Source: Harmothoe impar
Lineage: Eukaryota; Annelida; Polychaeta; Phyllodocida; Polynoidae
Direction: 5' to 3'
Length of the DNA stretch: 64,000 bases
Assembly (NCBI GenBank): GCA_947462335.1
Contig: OX381717.1
Coordinates: 18,405,166 to 18,469,165, forward strand
Both the position numbers and the translations under genes were made by a program. The notes under the pieces were generated by a model. That model saw nothing but the letters and a program-made list of their open reading frames with translations, made no database searches and was not told the origin of the DNA. Below, piece after piece: positions 1-12,700 of this stretch (its first letter is position 1; the number at the start of each line of letters is the position of its first letter).

Positions 1-462
1 GAGTTGACAGATGATGGAATATTGGGCCTAGACTTTTGTTCATTGTATGGAGCCATCTTGGATACTGGTACTGGCAAATTGCTGGTTAGGTATCCAGAGG
101 ACAAGACAATACAGGTTGGGTCACTAAGGTTCTCCACTGCCACTGTCATAGGACAGGGTGACCTTGGGTCCCCTGGAGACACCCAATCGGGTCTGCCATT
201 GCACCTGCTGCCTTTATTGGCAGACTGTCATCTGGATACAGATGAGTGCAAAGAAGAGCTTGCGACTCTATTGCGCAATAATTCTGATGCATTCGCTGTG
301 CCGGTTGAACCATTGGGAAGTACAAATCAAGTGTCTCATCAAATAAAAACTGGTTCGTCCCATCCAATATGCTTGCCTTACCGATTGCTGCCAATGTCTA
401 AGAAAGAGGCTTTAGAAGCTGACGTAGACAAGATGCTGGCAGAGGGAGTGATCTCATCTGGA
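1..462 (+). mobile_element. Ty3/Gypsy pol fragment (protease end to RT start)
   Basis: An open frame from the window edge encodes the end of a retropepsin-like domain (ILGLDFCSLYGAILD, like the ILGxDFL/AxLD end of Gypsy proteases). After it comes the typical linker into reverse transcriptase: VSHQIKTGSSHPI, RLLPMSKKEALEADVDKMLAEGVI. In intact Ty3/Gypsy polyproteins this is followed by the RT palm. Here homology stops near 460 and unrelated sequence of the host intron follows, so this is a 3'-truncated copy whose start lies left of the window. It is antisense to the kinase gene that contains it. The family-level call is fairly sure; the clade is not determined. Confidence 0.8.
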
Positions 463-560
463 AAGCTGAGAATATCAACCTCAGTGTAAACATCATCATC
501 TGTCCACTGTACGGTATGTCCATGCAAGTTTTCAACAAGCAGTATATGTATTTTCCTCAC

Positions 561-708
561 CTTGAGGTCCAGTCCCTGCTGTTTGATGTCATTGACCATG
601 TTGCGGTAGGAGTCTGTGAACTCGTCAGTAATAAAGCTGGTGGGGTCGTGGATGTCATATTGCTCCCGGTGGTGGAGGTCGAGTAACGGCTCCTTCAGAT
701 CGTCGTGT
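561..708 (-). CDS. MTR kinase-like exon 5
   Basis: One base plus 49 codons: HDDLKEPLLDLHHREQYD, then a stretch ending QQGLDLK and donor GTGAGG. Acceptor TTTGCAG. Open in phase with exon 4; the next exon is left of the window. Confidence 0.7.
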
Positions 709-3700
709 CTGCAAATAAAGGTTAAAGTGGGTATCTCCGATTTTTTCTCAAATCTTAAATCTTACTTAATTGTCTTCCAAACGCTGTAACAGTATAATAT
801 TTAGAGAATAGGGGTTAATGAAATGTCATTAATGGGTATTAATAGGTGTGAAAAGGATCAAATGTGACTTAACGATGGCTTTTTTCTGGTGTATTTTCAA
901 TGGGCGAATAAAAGCGTGGACGCTTCTATTCCAAAATGACCATATATTGGGTGATAAAATCATATTTCAGGGAATGTCCCACACAAAGTTGCTGCCAATG
1001 AACTTGGCTGGCTGGAGTTGTTCTATAACTGTGTGCGTAGTGACACTTGCTTGAACTTGGCTATCTGGAAATGTGTGCATGGTGGCATTCAGTTGAACTT
1101 GGCTAGCTGGAGTTGCTGACATTGTTAACACTCACTTGAACTTGACCTGGAGTTGCTGCCACTGTTTAGGTGTAGTACTTAATTGAACTTGGCTAGCTGG
1201 AGTTGCTGCCATTGTTGTTATCACTTACTAGATCTTGGCCTGGAGTTGCTGCTAATGTTATGGAGTAGTGCTTACTTGAACTTGGCTAGCTGGAGTTGCT
1301 GCCACTGTTGTGGTGTAGCGTTGATCCTGGAGGTGACTGTGTGTAGGATGCAGAGTGTCTGGTGTATAGTCACTTATGTATATGGCGTAGTACTTACTTG
1401 AACTTGACCGGGAGTTGTTCTATAACTGTGTGCATGCTGACACTTACTTTCAAGAACTTGGCTAGCTGGAGTTGCTGCCATTGTTGTTATCACTTACTTG
1501 AACTTGGCTAACTGGAGTTGCTGACATTGTTATGAGTACTCACTTGAACTTGGCCTGGAGTTGCTGCCATTGTTATGGAGAGGCACTTACTTGAACTTGG
1601 CTAGCTGGAGTTGTGTGCATGGTAACACTTACTTGAACTTGGTCTGGAGTTGCTGCCACTGTTGTGGTGTAGCGTTGGTCCTGGAGGTGACGGTGCGTCG
1701 GATACCGAGTGTCTGGTGTATAGTCACTTATGTGTATGGGGTAGCACTTACTTGAACTTGGTCTGGAGTTGTTCTAAAATGGAGCGTGTGAGTGGCCTCA
1801 CAGATGACTCAGGGTAATCTGTCAATTCTGGCATCAGAAATATATAATCAAATTCCAGGTGGTGGCTGTAGTTGAGCAGGTGGCTGGGGGAAAGTAGGTG
1901 GCTGAGGGCGAGCAGGTGGCGGGGGGCGAGCAGGTGGCTGTGGGTGTCAGCGCCCAGCAGCGCGTAACCGCTGTTTTACGTCTCGGCCGAAAAGCGAATC
2001 GATCGGAGCGTCAGCAGCGACACCATCGCCGTTTCCGTTTCATGGTGTCGGTCGGCTGCGGGGCAGCGTGTGCTACGCGTCCATGCCTTTGCCGTCCATC
2101 CCCTGTCCCCCTGCCCCTGGTGTGCGACCACTATCTGTATCATAACCGCTATCTGTTAACATATAGATATAGAGTGGATGTGACTTGTTGCATAGGTCCT
2201 GGCGGTAGAATATGCCCAGTTTTTGCCCGCTTTAGGGGTAGAAAGAGAGAAATACGGGCAAATTCGCTCAAAATGTCCAGGTTCGGTCCGTATGGGCCCT
2301 GTGGACCTGCTGACCAGCCTTCGGCTGTGTTGGTTTTAAAACTATATCATCAAAATGTCATTTCTATCTTCTGCTGAAAACGCTTATGCCTTGAAGTCTA
2401 TGGGTGTCCGAAGCAGGTGGTAGCTTTTTTTTAGTACATTTCCATAATAGCGAAAGAGAGAAATAAATTCGTGAAGATCGCAGTTCAATATCTTTAAGAA
2501 AAATTGAGATTTTTAGAATTTTTTTTGAGGAAAATGCTGTTCCTTGATCTTGCCTATCTCATGTTTTTTTCCGCATTTCTCTATCTCGAATGATAACTGA
2601 AATACAACGATTCTCCTATGTCACAAAATAGTCTTAAAATGCAAAATTGGTAGGTGTATATTACTCAGGGTTAATTAAACCCTGAGTCAATAACTGTGTG
2701 CATGGTGACCCTTAGTTGAACTTGGCTAGCTGGAGTTGCTGACATTCTTGTTATCACTTACTTGAACTTGGCTAGCTGGATTTTGTTTTTAGCACTTACT
2801 TGAACTTGGCTAGCTTGAGTTGCTGCCACTGTTGTTGACACTTACTAGAACTTGGCCTGGAGTTGCTGCCAATGTTATGGAGTAGTACTTACTTGAACTT
2901 GGCCTGGAGTTGCTGCCATTGTTGTGGTGTAGCGTTGTTCCTGGAGGTGAGGGTGTGTAGGGTGCTGAGCGTCTGCCCGAGGTGAGCCGCTGCCCCCAGG
3001 TTAATGTCCTTCTTAAAGAACACCTGGTGGAACAGCAACTCCCAGTCACACCCTGTAAGGTCCCTCATAGCAACTGCAACAAGAGAGTTTGAGGTTTTTT
3101 TAATTGTTTTTTTTTAAATTGTAATTTTCAATGCATCACACTGTGATCTTCCCAATTACATTTTCTGGACTGCACACAGATTAGGGAAGAAAAAGCACCT
3201 TAAGACAATTAATGATATGTGAGGTATATTAATAGTTCAGTTGGGATTTTACTATACAGGTTTGAGAATGAGAAGTAATGGGATTTAGTCACAATGTGAC
3301 GGTAAACATTTCACTACCAAGTGGTAGTCTGTCAACACTTTAAGCTTGGCGATGTAGGCCTATGTACAAATAGATGAAATATACAATACAAATGAGATAA
3401 CTAACCAATCTACCACATATTTGGAAGTTATAACATTATGGCCGGATATTTACATTGTGCCTTCATACCATATACCTGTTTTATGACATCCCCATTGAGG
3501 ATGGCCTTTCTCAAACCTTTCAGGTTTGTTCCATACCAGTTCTTCACCAGTAGTTGGGTAGGAAGCAGGGGGTCCCATGCACCCGAAGACTATATTTTTT
3601 TAACTTACATTTTTGGAATCCTGAATATCTCTAGTTACGGAATATCTTCGTACCCAAGGTGAAATCATGTCCCATCAGGGTCATTGGCGGCCATCTTGTC

Positions 3701-6700
3701 GGCCATCTTGGCTTTTTCATGAATTATTAGTAAAACCTAACTTTCTCTATAGATTTCCAACCGTTTGAGCTACATGCATGACATTTTTATATGATGCACA
3801 TAACTAATCCCACTATGTACACAAACAACTATTCTGACCTTGACCAAGGTCAAGGTCATGAGAATTGACCTTGAACTTGAAAATTGACCAAATTACGTCA
3901 TTTGACCATGTATCAACTGCTGTCAACACTTTATTAATGGCATTTTCTCCATCTTAGGATTCTTGCATGAAGAAGACATCAATATCAAGCTAATCAGTTC
4001 ATTGGAATTGAGATTAGATGAGATTTTGCCATAGTAACAATGCATTTTCAATTATCGGTAAATTTCAGGATTTAGCCGTAGAAAACATGTGATTGGCTCT
4101 GGTATGCCAGCTACTCATGTTCCATAGATTATTTTGGGCACACATATCCATCTCAATAGTAACTGTGAGAATTAGCTCCAACTATGACCTTGATCAAGGT
4201 CAAGGTCACTTAATTGACCTAGAATTTGGATGTATCATCAAATGAGCACCTAAAGACCTCTCAAAGCAATGTTAGAGTGTTGGATATATCACAATATTTT
4301 CTTTTATTCATTTCTTTTTATTAGACACATTTCATGAACATATCTATATCATTAAAACATAGTTTATATACATTTTTGCCATGACAACCATTTGTTGCCA
4401 TCATAACTCTGCATGGTAACAACAGCCTTACCTTATTGGATATATTGCAATTTTGCCCAAAATATAACATGTTTTCTCAAAAATAGTGGATTCCCATTGC
4501 TTATCATTGCTTATCTATTTGGATGATAGATGCTCTATTATATATTACCTTTATCAAGGTCAAGGTCACTTGAAATGACAGTAAAGGTTAGAAATCAATA
4601 ATTGAGTGCTTATCGCCCTGTGAGAAGGAGCCAAAACATGAATCTACCCGTGTCCATCTCTGCTGTCCAAGTATACGTTCTAGTTTATTGAAGGGAGAGC
4701 CTTTGGTTATCCTGCGAGCATATCCTCAGCACTTCCAAGAAGCTGGTTGCCGCTGCCGGTGGAGCCTCGGTGTCCGGTAGGGCTCTGGTGGGTGGGACGC
4801 CGCCCGGTGGACCGGTAGGCAGTCAGTGTCACCCGTGGTCACCGTTCCAGCACAACCACATCCTGTCTACTGTACGACCCACACTGCACCACTCCAGCAG
4901 GTACTCTACTGCACTCACAGCACATGGTTTAGTGATGCAGTGTGAAGCCTTCAGTCACTGTGTGACCTGATTAGGGATCCATTTGTCCCTGGATGGGTGA
5001 GGGGTGCTCCCCTGTATCTACACAGACTGTGGGTGGTGGTGCATTCTGTGGAGAAGTGTTGCGATGGGCTACAGATACAAAGAGGAGTATGTATAGTTTT
5101 ACAGCATTGCTGAATGGTATAAAATCCCCATGTTCAATGCCTTTCATGTGTAAAATGCAATTTCTAGGTGGAAGCTTCTTTGACTCTAGTCCTTTTGAAC
5201 AACCGCCATTGTCACTCTTGAATCTCTTTGAATTCTGCATGACTAACCACCACAACACTTTGCTATGTTATAATTTGTCAATTATCTTGACTATCACCAA
5301 GGCACTGTTATAGATTGGTCTACAATAAGGACTTCACCTGAAACAGTATAGGACATCACGACGGCCACCTCTTACATCAGCCTGTTATGTAACTTACACT
5401 GGGCCCCTGTACCTCTCCTTTTCTCCGTCTCCCGGGTACCACAGGCGCCCTAGTGTAGGGTTTCACTGTCCACATTTTGGATAGTTGATTCACTGTGATG
5501 GTATGGACTGTGAAATATTAGAGAATGCATTCATTACTAAATATGTACAGACAGAGGAATATTGATATCGTCAAGCTTTTTGTTTTATTAAGGGACACAA
5601 AGTGTTTTAATGTGCTATGCCCTTAGTTGTCATAATGCATGAATGAAGCCCTGGCAATGTTGCTAGGGCTGCATTCATGGACCACCCATTAGGAGTTGAT
5701 GACGCTGGAGGGATGGCATGATGCTTGAATGCAGCACTGGCGAGTTACTCCCCAAAGCTGGAATCATGCATCATGATGACAAAGGGAATAATGCATTAAA
5801 ACACCCAAGGATTTTGCATAGGAAAACCATACGTATAGGATATAATATCTTTCATGTTCCCAGCCAATGATTAAGGATGATGTAAAACTATAAATTCTGT
5901 CCTTCTGGGAGTGGGAAGGTTGGTCAACCACTGCTCTAGGACTTGCGGCTTGCGTCCCCTGAGGGGAGGTGGCCGGAGACGGCCCAATTATTGTCTTCCC
6001 TTCTGCAACTTCTGTGTAAAGGTAGCTGGCCTAACACCTTTCCACCCCCATGGATTGGGGTACCCGTCGGGCTATGGGGCCCTGTGTGGCCGTCAGATCC
6101 TCCGTCAGGCCCCCCTGAGAGTGAGGTGGCTGAGTTACCATCTCTGCGGGGTAGGGGCTTGCAACTGCCGCTCCATTTGTTTGTGTTGTCCAACGTCCCG
6201 TGGATGCTGCAGCAGGGATCAGGGCGATTTGCTCCCCTGTACCTCAATCCTGAGGGGAGCAGTGTCCCGTGGACGCCTCTAGCGGGGCTGCTGCTTATCC
6301 CTTGTGCCTCGACCCTGAGTAGAGAGGGGTCCATTCGCTGCTTGGATTCGGCACTGGTAGCCTACCACACCGAGGAGCAGGGCAGCAGGCCAGGGCCAGT
6401 CCCCCTGTGCCTCAACCAGGTTGGCAGGCACCTGCGACTCCTGGTGTGATGAACTGGGGCACCCGTTGCCATAGGGGAACCTGGGAACTGGCCGCTGCTA
6501 GTCCCCTGTCCCTCAACCAGGATGGCCGGGGGGAACGAGGGAGGATGTCCCCTGCCCACTTCCTCTCATCGGCGCTGTGTGACACCTCGCACACCTGGAC
6601 CACTGGCTGGGTGTCGCCGGGCACTTCGGAGAGGCTGTCGTGATGTACCACAACCTGTCCCAGCAGTGTGGTAGTGTGGTCCCCAAAGCAAGAGACCTGT

Positions 6701-9700
6701 TCCTCATCCAAGAACACTTGGACCTCAGGCTCCTTGTCCCCCTGTGAGTCACCTTCTCCCTCTGCAAAGAGCACGGAGGTCGTCCTTGTCTTTTCCCACC
6801 CGAATCACTGAGGTGGTGATGCAGGTGGGACTCCCCCTTCCAGGGACTTGGCCACCAGTACAACACGGGGGCTAAGGGGTGGTGTCCTGTCCTCCTTCAC
6901 CAGAGAGGTGTGAGCAACCACTTACAGCTCCGCGGGGGAAAGGAAGATGTTGGGTCACGTGGGGGCCAGCTGGCAGTTTCCCCCACTCCACACACCACTT
7001 TTCAGGGGTAGGGGGAGACAACTGCCACTGCAGCCCATTCCCACTCTCGTCAGGGAGTGACTTCCTGGACCCAATGCCTAAGGGTCGTACGGCAGCAGAC
7101 TGTTCTGCGGTGGACTCTCCCTCCCCTTCTTCTATTTGATGGGGTGAAGAGCAAAGTCCCTGTCTCCCTGTCGGAGGGATTCTTATCCCCCTCTGAGAGG
7201 GGGAGGTCCACTTTGTTAGCGTCTGTCTTACACTCGGCGGAGCCGGGTGACGTGACCACCGACGTCACTTCCTCCTGCGGTTCAGGTAGTGGACATGTGT
7301 GTGGTTCAGGACTCAGAGGGTGGGCAACAAAGTCCTGAGCGCCCTCCTATGGCAGCTGCTGGATAGGTGGGGGCAGGGGCGTGGAACTCGTGCCACCACC
7401 AGTTACAGGAGGCTGTGCTGGTCAAGAGGAGGGACCTGCAAGGTGGTGTTTCACCCCCTTCCCCCGGACAGTCTCACCACTGTGTTTCATCCCTCCGGCC
7501 CCCGACTTCCTATTGGACCCCGTTGGAGTCACATCCACACATCCCTACGCTCATCCTCATCCAATGAGGGGGACTTCTTCTTCTTAGAACACCTCCCCTG
7601 CAACCTGGAGGCCATGCCTGACCCGGTCAGCAGTGGTTGTGCTGGAACTGTGGCCATGACCACGGGTGACACTGACTGCCCACCGGTCCACCGGGCGGCG
7701 TCCCACCCACCAGAGCCCTACCGGACACCGAGGCTCCGCCGGCAGCGGCAACCAGCTTCTTGGAATTGCTGAGGATATGCTCGCAGGATAACCAAAGGCT
7801 CTCCCTCCAATATACTAGGACGTATACTTGCAGCAAAGATGGATACAGGTGGATTCATCTCTTTATGGAGCTCATTTAAGGTGAAAAGTTCAATGTTCTT
7901 AACTATGTTTTAGCTCCTTCTCAAAGGGCGATAAGCATTCAATTATTGATTTCCCAACTTTTATTGTCATCTTATGTGACCTTGACCTTGATAAAGGTCA
8001 TATATATCAGAGCATTCACTATCCAAAAAGATAAACCATTATAAGCAATGGGAATCTTTGAGAAATTGCTGAAAATATGTTATATAGTGGGAAAATTGCA
8101 ATACCGTATTCGACGTAATAAGCGCACAGTGCGCTTAAAAAAACATTATGGACACCTTTTAGTAGTTAAGAGTTTAATTGGAGTCAAAAATTGAGATATT
8201 TTTGGTTATTTCTAGTATAAGAATCGGCCAAAAACGGGGGGGTGCACTTATTAGGGGGTGTGCGCTTATTACGTCGAATACGGTATGTCCAATAATGTAA
8301 GGCTGTTGTTACCATGCAGAATAATGATGGCAACAAATGGTTGTCATGGCAAAAATGTATATAAACTATGTTTTAATGATATAGATATGTTCATGAAATG
8401 TGTCTAATTAAAAAAAATGAATAAAAGAAAATATTGTGATATATCCAACACTCTAACATTGCTTTGAGAGGTCTTAAGCTGTTCATTTGATGATTTATCC
8501 CAATTCTAGGTCAATTAAGTGACCTTGACCTTGGTCAAGGTCATAGTTGGAGCTAATTCTCACAGTTACTATTGAGATGGATATGTGTGCCCAAAATAAT
8601 CTATGGAACATGAGCAGCTGGCATACCAGAGCCAATCACAAGTTTTCTACGGCTAAATCCTGAAATTTACCGATAATTGAAAATGCATTGTTACTATGGC
8701 AAAACCTCATCTAATCTCAATTCTAATGAACTGAATAGCTTCATATTGATGTCTTCTTCATACAAGAATCCTAAGATGGAGAAAATGCCATTAATAAAGT
8801 GTTGACAGCAGTTGATACATGGTCAAATGTCGTAATTTGGTCAATTTTCAAGTTCAAGGTCAATTCTCATGACTTTGACCTTGGTCAAGGTCAAAATGGT
8901 TGTTTGTGTACATAGTGGGATTAGTTATGTGCATCATATAAAAATGTCATGCATGTAGCTCAAACGGTAGGAAATCTATAGAGAAAGTTAGGTTTTACTA
9001 ATAATTCATGAAAAAGCCAAGATGGCCGACAAGATGGCCGCCAATGACCCTGATGGGACATGATTTCACCTTGGGTACGAAGATATTCCGTAACTAGAGA
9101 TATTTAGGATTCCAAAAATGTAAGTTAAAAAAATATAGTCTTCGGGTGCATGGGACCCCCTGCTTCCTACTATACTACAGCCTTTGAACATAAATTTGGA
9201 TTCAGTTATGATATTGTATGGCCGTGTGAGAGACCCGTTTTTAAAAAACAACACAAAGTTTCTCAGAGACACCGGGACTCGAACCCAGGGCTTCCTGCTT
9301 GGAGGAGGATGCTCTACCACTGAGCTACATCCCCTATCACATCAAATAGACTGTCTCACATTACCCCAGGATTAACCAAGTGATACCCCCTTGCAGGTTT
9401 ATCAACAAGGTGTGAGTAATCCGAGCCCCACAGTGGCATAAATGTAGTTTTTTTTCAAATGCCAAGGATGCATAGTCATGACATCTGTTTATCAGGCACA
9501 TGGACATGCACACAGTTGGTATCATGGGAATGGAGTCAGGATTGAAAGAATCAGGCAAATGGCCATTTGAAATGACTGCTCATAGGCAATCAATTATATT
9601 GCAAAATATGAATAGGGCTTTTGAAATCCTTGAGACTGACTTTATAGTGGGAGTAGGTTACTTCAGAATTGTCAAAAAGTGTCTGTACAGAGCTCTTGTC

Positions 9701-12700
9701 GAGCAAATACAAAAATAACATATCAGTTGCAAGGCAACAGCTCTACATAGAAGGGACAAATAATTACATTGAAATCAATTGCGATATCTTAGTGGGGGTA
9801 GTCCTTAGATTGAATCTAAGTTCATTAAATGGCTCCACAGTTGTAAGACAGTAGTAGGATAATGTCAGCTATTTATAATTTTTCCCACTTCCATGGTTGC
9901 CAATTTAGGCCAAAAAAAAAGGTTTGTTTCAGGTCACCCGACCGACCCTATCCAAACAGGACCGGCCGGCTAGTACTTTCATGTTTATAAAATATAAAGT
10001 TAAAAAAAACAAAAACGACCTACCGACCCTACATCTGCCCATGTTACCTGAAACAAACCTCTTTTTTTTGCCTTAGGCCACCTTTTTTTGATAACTTGGA
10101 TTACGGGCACTCAGAGCATATATTTTGGGGGGCGGGAGGAAAAAAAGGAAAAAAAAGCTGCCATTCTGTACTAAAATTTTCCAGGGGCGAGAGGTTAAAA
10201 AAAAAAAAAAAAGCATGCAAAAAGTCTTGTTTTGGCCATTAAATGTGGGTATATTGAGAAAAAATACAGCAGTCCAACATTATAGCACTCCAATGCACTA
10301 TATGGCTATATATCTAAAACTGGACATCGACATCCATGTAACCTTCTAAAAGCTCTTGTTTAGTCTCATCAAAGTACAAATAGCTATGTGAAGGATAAGG
10401 CCAAGTTTAAGTGTAAGTGCAAGTGTAAATTGTCCCCATATACACAATGGGCACTCCCAAAAGCACAGGTAATGCCACTATATTCCCAAAAAGTATGTTT
10501 TATGAGATTATTAAAAAAAGACAATGTGCCCCCCCCCCCATCCATATACTAAATGGTCGCTCCCTAAATTACAAGTAAGGACACGATTACCCCAACCTTA
10601 AACTGTTACACATTGATAAAAGATAATTCTAAAGCCCCCCACCCATATACATAAAGGTCACTCCAACTGCACGCTCATTCTACTTGTGCCAGCCACCCAA
10701 GTAAGCAGGTAGGTTTTGAGCCTAGTCATTGCTGCCTGTCACTCCCTACGTAACAAGCAGGGACACTATTACCGCAATCTTTAATTGTTATACATTGAAG
10801 ATACCTACGGTGGTCGAGCAATGCTCGAATTAGACTACCTACAATACTCAAGAAATGGCAAGGTGTGATATACAACCATTGAGGGCGCATGTAGGACGGC
10901 TAAACTCGCTGGTAGTGGAGTGGGGACGGCGCCCAGCTCAGGTTAGTTACGGCTTGTAACTCTCAGTAGGGCGCCGGGGCTGTCTGAGAGTTACTTAGAG
11001 AAGAGTCAGTTTTCTGCTGGTTGTCCTTATGTTAACAAACCATGTACATTTCTGCACTCAATCAAGACAGGCCATGAGTGGCCCTTCATGCTACTTAGGG
11101 CCTTAATTAAGTAGGGCGAAATCTACAATGTGGTAATTATACTTTATAGGCATGTCTAGACCAAGTGAGGGGTGGCATTACTGCAGTAAAGAGGTCATGC
11201 CTGTACAAACTACCCTCTTCAAAGTGCTATAATATGTAGAAATTATAAATAAATCACAAATGGTAGAGGACAGTTATAAGAATCCACCTGTGTAATTTCA
11301 GCCCAGAAATACGTTTATTAAGCCCAGGGGAGTGCGAATCAAACCAACCTCGCATTTGGGCTAAAATTCCAGAGCTTTTCAGACACTAAACTTCTACACC
11401 CACAGCAGTGCGCTGCGGCCGTGGGTGTAAGCAGGCTACACTAAGCTCAGGTGTGATCACCAACCATTGAGGGCGCATGTAGGACTGCTAAAACTCGCTG
11501 TGGCTCCAGAGGGGTCAAAAGCGACCTGGCGACCTGGGCTGTTTTCCAGGCGACCTGGCGACCTGGTACAATAATAAAAGCGACTTTTGAATTTTTTAAA
11601 CCATAGCATAAATGGTCTAAAAAAGCGACTTTGTGACCTGGGGGCCTTAATTTCGGCGACTTTCCGACCTGAGGGGGGGACCCCTCTGCACCCCCCTCGC
11701 TGGTAGTGGAGTAGGGACGGCACCCAGCTCAGGTGTGATATACAACCATTGAGGGCGCATGTAGGACTGCTAAACTCGCTGGTACAGTGAGGTCGCGATA
11801 TATCGGTCTTTGATAAGTCGGTTGTCTTACTTATCGGCCCCTTAACATTTAGGACGGATTTAATTACATACTAATTGTCATTGATAAGTCTGTCATTCAT
11901 GCTTCCTGTATCGGTTGTCATTTTGGGCACCAATTGTTTATTTTGTATTATAATTTACTTTGATCAGTCGGTGGGTAGATGGGTGGGTGAGTTTGGTGTC
12001 CCTAAACCAGCGTCCTCCCCACCATTCCCAATGGTAATCCTACTCTGTTAGTTTAGTATTTACACTGTATACAAAAGGATATCAGCTTGTCTGCGTTTAA
12101 GTTTTGGTTAGCCTTTAGTTATAAATCCAGTTTGTGTTGTCCTTAGAACGTGAAAGCATGATCTGATATACAATGTGATACATAGGCTACATGTTTAATG
12201 TATACTGTGATAATTGATACATGTACACGTATTATACTATGGGTTTATAGTGCATAGCAACCCTGGGAGAGCTTTGGCTGAAACACATAGGCCTACAGGA
12301 GGCGACATGGGGTGTGGGTGTGTGGGTGTAGGTGGCGGGAGCTTAAATTGTTTTAGTAATGAAGGGTCAGTTGTTTCCTTCTTATTCACCCATTGGGTAC
12401 ATAGCTTGAATGATACTATTACTCGAGGACAATAGGCATACTCAAAGTTGTATGTGATGTTACGACCCCCCCCCCTTCCCTCACACATCTAGCCCCCACC
12501 TCCCCCCCCCCCCCCCCAAACTGTACCAAACTACCACCCCCACCCCACCCCCATATGATTGTTATGATCTGGAGGTCCGGTCGTTTTGGAAAACCGGCCA
12601 CTTTTATTCAAAACAAAGGTGATCGATATATCGAGACCTCACTGTAGTGGAGTAGGGACGGCACCCAGCTCAGGTGTGATATACAACCATTGAGGGCGCA

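Larger units (their letters stand above)
3561..9167. mobile_element. 5.6-kb long-terminal-inverted-repeat (fold-back) element
   Basis: The left arm (about 3561-4862) and the right arm (about 7634-9167) are inverted copies of each other with high similarity along their length. The termini read GGAAGCAGGGGGTCCCATGC on both sides, each flanked by TA, which fits a TA target duplication. The right arm is longer because a 184-bp MITE is nested in it. The 2.8 kb centre holds no transposase I recognise. The likely class is a non-autonomous TA-target DNA transposon with very long TIRs; the superfamily is undetermined. Confidence 0.82.

Noticed and set aside
1898..2377. 159-codon frame as a host exon
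   Set aside because: No splice-phase match to neighbours and no family resemblance.
5911..7836. Many overlapping frames in the GC-rich core of the fold-back element as genes
   Set aside because: Stop-poor because of GC content; frames overlap on both strands and none shows a domain or splice logic.
9265..9334. Functional tRNA gene
   Set aside because: Weak acceptor and anticodon stems, no clear isotype and a SINE-like tail.
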